A stretch of DNA of 14,722 bases from SZUA-584 sp050943225 (GTDB lineage: Bacteria; Bacillota; Clostridia; Christensenellales; SZUA-584). Of this stretch, positions 5,671 to 13,462 are shown piece after piece. Numbering within the stretch: the first letter of the stretch is position 1; the number at the start of each line of letters is the position of its first letter. Both the position numbers and the translations under genes were made by a program. Location: the NCBI GenBank assembly GCA_050943225.1, contig JBMNOT010000028.1, positions 1-14,722 of the forward strand. The letters are read 5' to 3'. The notes under the pieces are model-generated. The model worked only from the letters and a program-made list of their open reading frames with translations, did no database searches and was not told the origin of the DNA.

Positions 5671-7059
5671 ATGAAGAAGGATAAGCAGACGATGGAGCGC
5701 ATCGTGGCGCTCTGCAAAAACCGGGGCTTTGTGTATCCCGGATCTGAAATTTACGGCGGTCTCGCCAACTCATGGGACTACGGCTCGCTGGGTGTGGAGT
5801 TCAAAAACAACATCAAACAGGCCTGGTGGAAGAAGTTCATCAAGGAATGCCCGTACAACGTGGGCGTCGACGCGGCCATACTGATGAACCCGCAGGTTTG
5901 GGTGGCGTCCGGCCATGTGGGCGGCTTCTCCGATCCGCTGATGGACTGCAAGGAGTGCAAATCCCGCTGGCGAGCCGATCAGCTCATCGAGGACTACGTT
6001 GCGAAGAAAGGGCTAAACGTGGCTGTGGCGGGCATGGACCTTTCCGAGATGGAAGCCTTTATAGAGGAAAAAGGCATCAATTGCCCCACGTGCGGCAAGC
6101 ACAACTTCACGGGCGTCCGGAAGTTCAACCTGATGTTCAAGACGTTCCAGGGCGTCACGGAAGACTCCGCGAGCCAAATCTACCTCAGGCCCGAAACCGC
6201 GCAGGGCATATTCGTCAATTTCAAGAACGTACTGCGCACCACGCGCAAGCGCCTGCCTTTCGGTATCGGGCAGATCGGCAAATCGTTCCGCAACGAGATC
6301 ACGCCGGGCAACTTCATTTTCCGCACACGCGAGTTTGAGCAGATGGAGCTGGAGTTTTTCTGCGCGCCCGCAGAGGAGATGAAGTGGTTCAACTACTGGA
6401 AGGAATTCTGCTACAACTGGCTGGTATCGCTGGGCATGAAGCCTGAAAACATTAAGATGCGCGATCACTCCCCGGAGGAGCTGTCGCACTATTCCAACGC
6501 GACCACCGACATCGAGTATCTTTTCCCGTTCGGCTGGGGCGAGTTGTGGGGCATCGCAGACCGGACGGATTTCGACCTCAGGCAGCATCAGAACACCTCG
6601 GGCCAGAGCATGGAATACGTGGACCCGGTCACCAACGAGAAGTTCCTGCCCTACTGCATCGAACCGTCGCTGGGCGCGGACCGCGTGGCGCTGGCGTTCC
6701 TGTGCGACGCTTACGACGAGGAGCAGCTGGAAAACGAGACGCGCGTGGTGCTGCGCCTCTCCCCCGTGCTCGCGCCGTTTAAGGCCGCCGTGCTGCCGCT
6801 GCAAAAGCAGCTCAACGACAAGGCGCAGGAAGTTTACCACATGCTGCTTAAGGATCACATGGTGGATTTCGACACGACGGGCAGCATCGGCAAGCGTTAC
6901 CGCCGTCAGGACGAGATCGGTACGCCTTGCTGCATCACCATCGACTTCGAGACGCTGGAAACGAACACCGTGACGGTGCGCGACCGCGACACCATGCAGC
7001 AGATCCGTCTGGAAATCGGGCAGCTAAGCGCATATCTCTCTGACCTGGTCAAATTCTAA
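5671..7059 (+). CDS. glyQS: Glycyl-tRNA synthetase, single-chain dimeric type
   Basis: This 462-residue class II synthetase charges tRNA-Gly with glycine using ATP in the cytoplasm. The order of parts is normal. The N-terminal catalytic part opens with KNRGFVYPGSEIYGGLANSW and YGSLGVEFKNNIK. Paired cysteines (CKEC and CPTCG) in the insert are likely zinc ligands. Then come YLRPETAQGIF, motif 2 (FRNEITPGNFIFRTREFEQM) and motif 3 (EPSLGADRVALAF). The C-terminal anticodon-binding domain covers about residues 365-462 (APFKAAVLPL, DTTGSIGKRYRRQDEIGTP). Length fits the bacterial alpha2 family. I chose the ATG at 5671 because GGAGG (5662-5666) precedes it and homology starts there; an in-frame upstream extension would run through the T-box RNA. 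Expression should be controlled by the T-box. The gene is intact. Confidence 0.98.
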   Translation: MKKDKQTMERIVALCKNRGFVYPGSEIYGGLANSWDYGSLGVEFKNNIKQAWWKKFIKECPYNVGVDAAILMNPQVWVASGHVGGFSDPLMDCKECKSRWRADQLIEDYVAKKGLNVAVAGMDLSEMEAFIEEKGINCPTCGKHNFTGVRKFNLMFKTFQGVTEDSASQIYLRPETAQGIFVNFKNVLRTTRKRLPFGIGQIGKSFRNEITPGNFIFRTREFEQMELEFFCAPAEEMKWFNYWKEFCYNWLVSLGMKPENIKMRDHSPEELSHYSNATTDIEYLFPFGWGELWGIADRTDFDLRQHQNTSGQSMEYVDPVTNEKFLPYCIEPSLGADRVALAFLCDAYDEEQLENETRVVLRLSPVLAPFKAAVLPLQKQLNDKAQEVYHMLLKDHMVDFDTTGSIGKRYRRQDEIGTPCCITIDFETLETNTVTVRDRDTMQQIRLEIGQLSAYLSDLVKF

Positions 7060-7070
7060 ACTCTGCAGGA

Positions 7071-7110
7071 CGGCCGGGGGCAAAGGGGGATATCCCCTTG
7101 TCTTCGGCCG
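7071..7110 (+). terminator. GC-rich hairpin after glyQS
   Basis: CGGCCG at 7071-7076 pairs with CGGCCG at 7105-7110, and AAGGGG (7083-7088) pairs with CCCCTT (7094-7099) inside, giving a long stem 11 bp after the glyQS stop codon. No U-tract follows, so it may act as a transcript 3'-end stabiliser or a non-canonical terminator. Confidence 0.45.
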
Positions 7111-7182
7111 CCTCATCCCATGCCTGAAAATTGGGCGCCCTAGCCGACAAATATCGGGCTGAAATCCCAATACTAACATAAG

Positions 7183-7211
7183 TTGACTTTATTTTCGGCC
7201 TATGATTAAAT
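7183..7211 (+). promoter_or_regulatory. Candidate promoter of the repeat protein/VanW/PRC unit
   Basis: TTGACT (7183-7188) and TTAAAT (7206-7211) are 17 bp apart, in an A/T-rich block (TATATAATATTAAG follows). The -35 has 5 of 6 consensus matches. It would produce a leader of about 175 nt before the first gene. Confidence 0.5.
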
Positions 7212-7245
7212 ATATAATATTAAGTAATATCCCGCTTAGCCGTAT

Positions 7246-7338
7246 GGTGTTGATGTGGTAAGCTGTCCGACACCGCGCAGGTCAGTTCTCCAGTCTGCGC
7301 CGGAAGTGTATGGCTGATTTTCGTGTTTGTCATCCGGC
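7246..7338 (+). ncRNA. Candidate structured 5' leader with alternative hairpins
   Basis: Three complementary pairs lie in a row between the promoter and the first gene. GGTGT (7246-7250) pairs with ACACC (7270-7274). GCGCAG (7275-7280) pairs with CTGCGC (7295-7300). GCCGGA (7299-7304) pairs with TCCGGC (7333-7338). The second and third helices share two bases, so they compete in part, as in a switch. I do not recognise a known riboswitch class. No U-tract follows and the region may simply be a fortuitous fold. Confidence 0.25.
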
Positions 7339-7394
7339 AAACGGGGTTATTATGAGGAAGAAACTGAAAAATATACAGAAGGGATCTTCACTCA

Positions 7395-9734
7395 TTGTTG
7401 TTTTATTTGGTTCTTGTCGGGCTTGGGGTGTTGGCTGGTGTCCTTGTCAATATTCTGATTAACCAGAGAAATCTGGTCTACTCCATCATCGGATCTGTTA
7501 TTCTAGTCATTACAGGCGCTATTGCGTGTTTTGTACTCTATTATCCTTACTACTTTCCCAGCTTCCGGGATCTGATATGGACGCTGGTTTTAATTGCCGT
7601 ATTTCTGGTCGCCGTTTACGCAGCCCTGCATCTTATCGTCAATGCTATCAGGAGGCGGAACGGCTCTCCTGTTTTTTCGGATACCACGGCTGCGAAAGCT
7701 GAGCCGTTATATAAACCTGTCCACGTACAGAAAACAAAGCCCGACAAAGCCCTCAAAGAAATGATTGGCAATGTCGAGGTTACCCGAATCAATAAGGCAA
7801 GCCTCCGGGCCGCAAACTCCAAACCCGAAAAGCCCTTGAAAGAGCGGGCTCTGGCCATCATCAAGGCTGGAGCCGCGCCTTCTCATGCCCGCGCTTCGCA
7901 AGAGTCCGTCGGCGAGGTCATCGGGACTATGGTCATTCCGAACGAGCTGCCCATAAAGCAAAGTCCGGTGCAGCCTGTTACCAGCAGAGTTGCCACCGAA
8001 TCTGCACAGATTGAGGCTGCCGCGAAAATCACGTTTAAGCCGGCAGCAGAGGAAGTTTTTACAGCACCGACAGCCGCCGAGAAAGTTGCCATCGAGTCGG
8101 CGGAGGCAGAGATTGCCGAAGTTGTCACAGAGCAGATGGCGGCACAGGCCGAAGTCGCCGAGGTGGTTCTCCCAGAACCGGCACAGACTGGCGATATAGA
8201 GGAAATTACCGCCACAGAACCAGCACAAGCCGAGGCCGCCGAGAAAATCTCCGCGGAATCGGTGCAGGCCGAAGCTGCCGAAGAAGTCACCCCAGACCCG
8301 GCGCAGACTGGCAATATAGAAGAAGTTGCTGCAGAGCCGACGCCTCAGGCCGAAGTCGCCGAGGAAATTATCGCAGAATCGGTGCCGGCTGACGCACCCA
8401 AAGCAGTTGCTACAGAATCCGTGCAGGCTGCATCCAACGAGGAAGGCATTTCGGAACCAGAACAAACCGTTATCGTCGAGGAGGTTATCACCGAATCGGT
8501 AAATGCTGCGGCTGAGGAAGCTACTACAGAGCTGCAAGTCGAGGCAGAAGCTTTCGCCGAGCCAACAGAGGCAGAAGCCACCAATGATACTGTCACCGAG
8601 TTAGTACAGAATGTGCCTGACAAAGAGGCTGCCGCAGAGCCTATTACGCAGGCTGAGGCTGTCGAAGAAGCTTTCTTTGAGCCTGTACAAACAGAATCTG
8701 CCGAGGAAGTCACCGCAGATCCAGTGCAGGCCAAAACCGCCGAAGAAGGTATTACTGAACCGGTACAGGCTGTATCCGATGAAGAAGGTATCGTAGAACC
8801 AGCACAAACCGTCGAGGAAAGCGCCACAGAACCGATGCAGGCTGCCGATATGGAGGAAATTGTCGAAGAGCCAATGGCGCAGGTTGAAGCCGTCGAGGAG
8901 GTTGCCGCGGAGCCGGCGCAGGCTGGCGCCGTCGAGGAAGCTGCCGCAGAGCCGATGCAGGCGGAAACTGCCGAAGAAGCTGTCACAGTACCGGGGGTGG
9001 CCCAAGCCGAAACTGCCAAAGAAACTGTCGAAGAGCCAGTACAAGCTGGCGCTATCGAGCAGGCTGTTGCGGAGCCAGCGCAGGCTGGCGCCGTCGAGGA
9101 AAGCGCCACAGAACCGATGCAGACTGCCGATATGGAGGAAATTGTCGAAGAGCCAATGGCGCAGGTTGAAGCCGTCGAGGAGGTTGCCGCGGAGCCGACG
9201 CAGGCTGGCGCCGTCGAGGAAGCTGCCGCAGAGCCGATGCAGGCAGAAACTGCCGAGGAAGCTGTCACAGAACCGGTGGTGGCCCAAGCCGAAACTGCCA
9301 AAGAAACTGTCGAAGAGCCAGTACAAGCTGGCGCTATCGAGCAGGCTGTTGCGGAGCCGGTACAGGCAGAAACTGTTGAGAAGGCTGCTGTCAAGCTGGC
9401 GCAGAAAGATACTGCCGAAGAGGTATCCGCGGAATCGGCGCAGCCAAGCCGCTTCGACGCGCTCATCGCCAAAGCGGAAGAGCTGGTCCGGGAAGGCAAA
9501 TACAACTACGCCGCGCGGATTGCCGAAGCCTGTCTGGAGCTGGCGCCGCCATCCCAGCGCAAGCGTGCGGACATCATGCTGCTGGAATGTCTTGTCCTGT
9601 CAAATAAAATCGAACAGGCTCGAAAAAAATGGTTGGAAGTTTTAAATAAAATGTATATACTTGAACCAAACGATAAACTGAAATTAAAAGAAATACTGCA
9701 AAAACTCAATTTCAGCCAAAAACAGGTATCATAA
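7395..9734 (+). CDS. Three-helix membrane protein with long Ala/Glu/Pro repeat region
   Basis: I do not recognise this 779-residue protein. Three hydrophobic helices come first (about residues 2-23, 28-50 and 59-84), ending in basic RRR. A basic linker follows (about 85-190). A very long acidic region (about 195-683) consists of loose 11- to 14-residue repeats of the type AEPxQAxxxEEx, rich in Ala, Glu, Val, Gln and Pro. The C-terminal 95 residues (SRFDALIAKAEELVREGKYN and onward, ARIAEACLELAP) look like a TPR-type helical unit. The basic linker after helix 3 suggests the repeats and tail are cytoplasmic; outside placement is not excluded. Start is a TTG with AAGGGA 10 bp upstream. An ATG at 7352 in another frame encodes a plausible membrane N-terminus (MRKKLKNIQKGSSLIVVL), so a frameshift near 7397-7403 is possible. 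It is followed 15 bp later by the VanW-family gene. Function unknown; possibly envelope or division related. Confidence 0.8.
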   Translation: MLFYLVLVGLGVLAGVLVNILINQRNLVYSIIGSVILVITGAIACFVLYYPYYFPSFRDLIWTLVLIAVFLVAVYAALHLIVNAIRRRNGSPVFSDTTAAKAEPLYKPVHVQKTKPDKALKEMIGNVEVTRINKASLRAANSKPEKPLKERALAIIKAGAAPSHARASQESVGEVIGTMVIPNELPIKQSPVQPVTSRVATESAQIEAAAKITFKPAAEEVFTAPTAAEKVAIESAEAEIAEVVTEQMAAQAEVAEVVLPEPAQTGDIEEITATEPAQAEAAEKISAESVQAEAAEEVTPDPAQTGNIEEVAAEPTPQAEVAEEIIAESVPADAPKAVATESVQAASNEEGISEPEQTVIVEEVITESVNAAAEEATTELQVEAEAFAEPTEAEATNDTVTELVQNVPDKEAAAEPITQAEAVEEAFFEPVQTESAEEVTADPVQAKTAEEGITEPVQAVSDEEGIVEPAQTVEESATEPMQAADMEEIVEEPMAQVEAVEEVAAEPAQAGAVEEAAAEPMQAETAEEAVTVPGVAQAETAKETVEEPVQAGAIEQAVAEPAQAGAVEESATEPMQTADMEEIVEEPMAQVEAVEEVAAEPTQAGAVEEAAAEPMQAETAEEAVTEPVVAQAETAKETVEEPVQAGAIEQAVAEPVQAETVEKAAVKLAQKDTAEEVSAESAQPSRFDALIAKAEELVREGKYNYAARIAEACLELAPPSQRKRADIMLLECLVLSNKIEQARKKWLEVLNKMYILEPNDKLKLKEILQKLNFSQKQVS
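8811..9374 (+). repeat. 282-bp near-identical tandem duplication inside the repeat protein
   Basis: Positions 8811-9092 and 9093-9374 are two copies of a 282-bp (94-codon) segment, nearly identical until the last 15 bp or so. Both start GTCGAGGAAAGCGCCACAGA. The high identity, including synonymous positions, shows a recent in-frame duplication on top of the older short acidic repeats. Confidence 0.9.
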
Positions 9735-9749
9735 ACAGGTATTATTTAT

Positions 9750-11141
9750 ATGGATCGGGGTAAGGGGAAACTGATAGACAGGAAATTTTTTATCAATGTG
9801 CTGCTCATCTGCGGTATGGTTGCGGCATTTTTCCTTTTCTGCGGTTTCGCCGGTATCAGCAATCTCCTCTCCGAAAAACGTATTGCTTCCGGTGTTCTGG
9901 TGGACGGCATCAATGTATCCGGCATGACGAAGGAGGAAGCAAAGGCTGTTGTCACAGACAAGCTGCAACAGAAGCTGTCCGGGCAGCTCATCACCCTTTG
10001 CTATATGCACAAGCAGCTGGAGCTCAGCGCCGCTGACCTTGGCCTCTCCTACGACATAGCCGGCGTCATCAACGAAGCTTATGAATACAACAAGATGGAA
10101 ACCGACACCACCGAGCAGCGCTTCAACAAGACAGCATACCTGTCCCGCGGCGTCAACTTCCAGCCGGAGCTGGTGCTGGACGAAGTCCGTCTGCGCGAAA
10201 GGCTGGAGCAGTATGCAAAGGAGCGTGTCATAACCCCCATTAATGCTGTAGCTGTCTTCGACGCGGAAACGGAGACTTTTTCCTACACGCCGGAGCAGGA
10301 CGGGGTCAGAATCAATATCGACAAGCTCATGCATGATGTGAAAGCCGCTCTCACTTCCGGCGAAAGCGCTATCGTGCAGGTAACGGGCGAACCCGCGCCC
10401 GCGGATATCACCGTCAGCGATCTGAAAAAGAACACCGTGCTGGTTTCTACTTTTGAGACAACGGCCGTCTATAACCCGAACCGCAACGTCAACATTTCGC
10501 TGATCACTGCCACCGTCAACGGCATTGAGATCAAGCCGGGCGAAACGCTGTCCATCAACGGGCTGGTCGGCCAGCGGACAACGGAAAAAGGCTACCTGCC
10601 GGCATCGGCCATCTCCGACGGTATTCTGGTTGACGAGGTGGGCGGCGGCATCTGTCAATTGGCGGGTACGCTCTACAATGCGGCCCTTCTGACCGACCTT
10701 GAAATTGTTGAGCGGCATCGGCATACCTGGCCGTCCGACTACCTGCCGATCGGGCAGGATTCTACCCTCACCTGGGATACCAAGGATCTCAAGATTAGAA
10801 ACCCGAAAAATTACAGCGTTTTTATCAGCGCCAGCTTTCAGGATCAGAAAGTAACCGTTAAAATATATGGACAACCACTGCCGGAAGGCGTTACAATCAA
10901 AGTGCAGAACAATATCATTAAAGAGTATCCGCCGGGCAAAACGGAAGTCCGATATACAAACAACCTGCCTGTGGGCAAAATTCAGACGGTCAGGAGAGCC
11001 CATAACGGCTACCAGGTAGAAGTCTACCGGATCTATTACAAAAACGGCATTGAGACAGGCCGCGAGAAAATATCGACGGACAACTACCCTGCGCTCAATA
11101 AGATCGTATTAAAAGGAAGATCAACTTATCAAGATAAATAA
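9750..11141 (+). CDS. VanW-family membrane-anchored envelope protein
   Basis: This 463-residue protein has an N-terminal anchor helix (about 14-37, after basic KGKLIDRK) and should face the outside. Residues about 45-190 resemble the peptidoglycan-binding-4 region often found before VanW (VLVDGINVSGMTKEEA). The VanW domain covers about 215-355. Its core reads LSINGLVGQRTTEKGYLPAS, then VDEVGGGICQLAGTLYNAAL and HTWPSDYLPIGQDSTLTW, where GGGICQ is the family hallmark. The C-terminal 70 residues (EVRYTNNLPVGK, GIETGREKIS) look like a G5-type beta domain. VanW proteins occur in vancomycin-resistance clusters but most, like this YoaR-type one, are of unknown role in the cell wall; no other resistance gene is here, so resistance is not implied. 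Translation starts 15 bp after the repeat protein with a weak ribosome site; the PRC-barrel gene follows after 10 bp. Confidence 0.93.
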   Translation: MDRGKGKLIDRKFFINVLLICGMVAAFFLFCGFAGISNLLSEKRIASGVLVDGINVSGMTKEEAKAVVTDKLQQKLSGQLITLCYMHKQLELSAADLGLSYDIAGVINEAYEYNKMETDTTEQRFNKTAYLSRGVNFQPELVLDEVRLRERLEQYAKERVITPINAVAVFDAETETFSYTPEQDGVRINIDKLMHDVKAALTSGESAIVQVTGEPAPADITVSDLKKNTVLVSTFETTAVYNPNRNVNISLITATVNGIEIKPGETLSINGLVGQRTTEKGYLPASAISDGILVDEVGGGICQLAGTLYNAALLTDLEIVERHRHTWPSDYLPIGQDSTLTWDTKDLKIRNPKNYSVFISASFQDQKVTVKIYGQPLPEGVTIKVQNNIIKEYPPGKTEVRYTNNLPVGKIQTVRRAHNGYQVEVYRIYYKNGIETGREKISTDNYPALNKIVLKGRSTYQDK

Positions 11142-11151
11142 GGAGGACGCC

Positions 11152-11772
11152 ATGAAAAGTTCATCTCAGGTTACCGGATTACCCCTTATGGGTGTCCAGG
11201 AAGGTATGGAATTCGGAACCGTTCAGGACATCGTCATCGACCCGCAGACCAAGAGAGTTCAATCGCTGATCTTGCGCGGCGCTAAAAATGAATACGACTA
11301 CCGCGAGCTCAAGCTCTCCGACATCATCGGCATCGGCAAGGACTATGTGATCACCCAGACCATCGAGAACGCAGTTGCGATGGGCCTGTCCAATGCCGGC
11401 ATGGCGCTGCTGAATATCCGCTGTATCGCTTCATCCGGCGATGTGCTGGGCAACGTCAAGGATTTCGTGTTCGACGAAAAGACGGGCGTCATCAATTCCG
11501 TCCAGCTCGATACCGGCGCGGAAATACCCGGCGAAAGCATCATGGCGCTGTCCAACAACCTTTTGTTTGTCACGGCTGAGGAGCAGGAGAACAACGCCGT
11601 ATCCTCTCTGGAACAGGAGCAGCAGGAATACATGCTGGGCCGTGTGGTCAAGAACGACATCCGAGACCAGAGCGGCCAGGTCATCATCGAGAAAGGCACT
11701 GTCGTCACAGCCGACGTGATCCGCATTGCGGAGGCTGCGGGCGTGATCATCGATCTCACGCTGGAACTGTAA
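11152..11772 (+). CDS. Protein with two PRC-barrel domains
   Basis: This 206-residue soluble protein holds two PRC-barrel-like halves. The first (about 1-75) has KSSSQVTGLPLMGVQEGMEF, GTVQDIVIDPQTKRVQSLIL and LSDIIGIGKDYVI. The second (about 80-150) has GDVLGNVKDFVFDEKTGVIN followed by SVQLDTG. A C-terminal extension follows (about 155-206, LGRVVKNDIRDQSGQVIIEK, then GTVVTADVI), similar to tails of other Firmicute PRC-barrel proteins. PRC barrels serve in RNA processing, photosynthesis and sporulation (YlmC/YmxH type) as small protein-binding folds; the partner here is unknown. A perfect AAGGAGG site at 11142-11148 precedes the ATG. It is the last gene of the unit and is followed by a strong terminator. 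Folds are clear; function is not. Confidence 0.9.
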   Translation: MKSSSQVTGLPLMGVQEGMEFGTVQDIVIDPQTKRVQSLILRGAKNEYDYRELKLSDIIGIGKDYVITQTIENAVAMGLSNAGMALLNIRCIASSGDVLGNVKDFVFDEKTGVINSVQLDTGAEIPGESIMALSNNLLFVTAEEQENNAVSSLEQEQQEYMLGRVVKNDIRDQSGQVIIEKGTVVTADVIRIAEAAGVIIDLTLEL

Positions 11773-11869
11773 ACTCACGGCTGCCGGTTTATGCCAATTA
11801 ATCTAAAATGTTCGTCCCCGGTCAACAGCTCGTGTTTTTGGGCTGGGAAAATAAATGTTTCGTTTTTAT

Positions 11870-11893
11870 GCGCTGGTAATCCAGCGCTTTTTT
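11870..11893 (+). terminator. Intrinsic terminator after the PRC-barrel gene
   Basis: GCGCTGG (11870-11876), loop TAAT, CCAGCGC (11881-11887) form a perfect 7-bp stem followed by six T. It lies about 100 bp past the PRC-barrel stop codon and should end the three-gene transcript. Confidence 0.93.
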
Positions 11894-11993
11894 ATTAGTC
11901 CGAATCCTTCTTTTCAATAAGCAAAAGATACGGCATCCATCAAGCATTATTGTCAAAATAGTACATATATATATTTTTTAGCTTGTAATGGGT

Positions 11994-11999
11994 TATAAT
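11994..11999 (+). promoter_or_regulatory. Candidate -10 element before the zinc-ribbon/permease gene
   Basis: A perfect TATAAT lies about 45 bp upstream of the start codon. No good -35 is found at 16 to 18 bp (the stretch is only T-rich), so promoter strength is uncertain. Confidence 0.35.
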
Positions 12000-12043
12000 G
12001 GCTTATCGCATTAAAACAAAACATTCGACAGGAGGAATCCGCC

Positions 12044-13139
12044 ATGACGTATTGTTCACAATGCGGCAAACTTTTGTAGCAAGGCGATGTCAATTTTTGT
12101 ACATCATGCGGCGCCCGGCTGATGCCTGCTCCGGCCTATGCGCCCCCGCAGCCCGCTTATGCGACTCCTGCCTATACCCCGCCGGCTGCGCCTATCGCGC
12201 CGCTGACCGCAAACCAGTTCACTTTCCGCAACACCGGCATGGGGTTTATACTGCCGGTCTTACTGCTTATCATCTCGCTGTTCATGGGCATGATTCACCC
12301 TGTTTTTCTGTCAATAGAAAATATTAGTGTTATTTTCAAACAGTCAACCGTCTATGCAGCCATCACTTTCGCCGCCGTGCTGCCCGCGCGGGCCAAAGGC
12401 CCCGACCTGTCGTTTGGCAATGTGGTTTCACTCTCCAGCGTCATCATCGGCTTGGCTTTGCAGTCAGGCGGATCATCCTTTTCCGGATTGCTGCTGGCGA
12501 TACTGGCCGCAGCCGTTGTTGGCGCCGTAAACGGCGTGGCCAATGGCGTAATTCGCGTCCGCTCCATACTGCTCACCGTGCTCATCTCAGCCGCCGTCAC
12601 CGGAGTCGTTTCCTTCATTGTCGGGCAGATCGCACTGGGTCTTACCGATGGTTATGCCATCAGAACTGATGTACCAGCCATATCGCTCAACATGGCTGCT
12701 ATCATGCTGCTGTTAATCAGTTTTGCGCTCGCCTTTTTCCTCAACCTCGGCACCAAACTGGGCACCCCTTTATATAACCATGGGGCTTTGCATTGCGGCC
12801 TATATGGCCAGCGCCATCATTGCCGCTTTGGTGGGCTTCTATTACAATATACGGATAAGCGTAGCCACACCAACCACAGGCGGCGGCCTTGAGGCGTTCA
12901 TACTGTTTGCTTTCGCGTGCGTCATCTCCAGCCGCGCGCTGGACAACCGATTTGCGCCGGTTGTGTACGCTCTGCTTCCCGCTCTCTCCTGGGCTGTGAT
13001 GCGGAATGCTCTTATTTTGAACAGGGTAGTCATACCTACGCAAAACATCTTTGATTGGATATTGGTTGCCATCGCGCTGTTGATTGCATTTTTCAGCCGA
13101 TACGAAAAAAAACCGCGCGCCAGCGGCCAGTCGTCATGA
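12044..13139 (+). pseudogene. Zinc-ribbon plus RbsC-like permease fusion, interrupted
   Basis: A perfect AGGAGG (12030-12035) leads to ATG 12044. The frame begins MTYCSQCGKLL, then a TAG at 12077-12079, then QGDVNFCTSCGARL: a four-Cys zinc ribbon (CxxC...CxxC) split by the stop. A Pro/Ala linker follows (YAPPQPAYATPAYTPPAAP), then a multi-helix membrane part resembling ribose-type ABC permeases: ARAKGPDLSFGNVVSLSSVI, GAVNGVANGVIRVRSILLTV. Around 12770-12776 (TTTATATAACC) the frame shifts by +1. The rest continues as MGLCIAAYMASAIIAALVGF to ATPTTGGGLEAFILFAFACV, ending SRYEKKPRASGQSS at 13137-13139. Restored, the product would have about 364 residues with a cytoplasmic zinc ribbon. Only two lesions, an intact ribosome site and otherwise healthy sequence suggest recent inactivation, a sequencing error at one site, or UAG read-through. 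No ATPase or binding-protein gene is nearby. Confidence 0.75.
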
Positions 13140-13349
13140 TCTGAACACGGATGGCTGATAATCCTTTTTCACTGCGAGCACACCCCATAGCTGATGAATC
13201 CTCCAGTTCTGCTCGCCGTGCGCCACGTTTCCCGGCACCAGCCAGCTGTCGCACGGCCGGATGTCGTGCGTATCGCCGCCGATGGTGAGCTGCAGCCGCT
13301 CCAGAGTATCAATAATCTTGCGAGCAGGACGGGCTCTGATTGACCCCAA
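13134..13349 (-). pseudogene. Truncated cupin-domain protein
   Basis: The 71-residue frame contains only the second half of a small cupin barrel: LQLTIGGDTHDIRPCDSWLV, then PGNVAHGEQ and WGVLAVKKDYQ. This matches the cupin motif 2 pattern G-D-x(4)-P-x-x-x-x-H-G of KdgF-like single-domain cupins, metal-binding proteins of about 100-120 residues. The first half with the His/Glu metal ligands (motif 1) is missing: the frame meets a TAG just ahead of the TTG at about 13349, and no other frame up to 13426 restores it. There is no ribosome binding site. The stop (13134-13136) overlaps the stop of the convergent permease pseudogene by three bases. It is best read as a 5'-truncated remnant lying between that gene and the trpB2-type gene. 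Confidence 0.6.
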
Positions 13350-13426
13350 AAGCTACGCTTATAGGGTGTCTCATCCCGTTCAGCCCACACCTCGGACGTA
13401 AAATCCGCAGGTTTTCCACAATACTA

Positions 13427-13452
13427 AAGCGGCCGCTTCGCCGCAGCCGCTT
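13427..13452 (-). terminator. Hairpin downstream of the trpB2-type gene
   Basis: On the minus strand AAGCGGCTGC, loop GGCGAA, GCGGCCGCTT form a 10-bp stem with one U-G pair, about 30 bp past the stop codon. Only a short U run follows (the stem's UU plus one more U), so termination efficiency is uncertain. Confidence 0.5.
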
Positions 13453-13462
13453 GCTGATCTGT

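Noticed and set aside
5651..5674. Seven-codon reading frame (MNKTEEV) whose stop overlaps the glyQS start codon
   Set aside because: It has no ribosome binding site of its own, and the T-box already explains regulation; the ATGA overlap is likely chance.
6013..6858. 281-codon minus-strand frame inside glyQS
   Set aside because: It lies opposite highly conserved synthetase motifs and has no family-like features.
8345..9505. 386-codon minus-strand frame opposite the acidic repeats
   Set aside because: Its Ser/Ala/Thr-rich product is the direct reflection of the repeated codons on the plus strand; the sense protein has membrane helices and a folded tail that support it.
9729..11003. 424-codon minus-strand frame opposite the VanW gene
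   Set aside because: The plus-strand frame holds the VanW GGGICQ core, anchor helix and conserved spacing; the antisense frame is a shadow.
9750..11141. Vancomycin resistance determinant
   Set aside because: VanW-domain proteins are widespread and mostly unrelated to resistance; no vanHAX or vanRS genes are present.
13169..13390. Minus-strand frame upstream of the cupin fragment as its missing N-terminal half
   Set aside because: Its residues (for example ETPYKRSFWGQSEP) lack the His/Glu cupin motif 1, so it does not restore the barrel.
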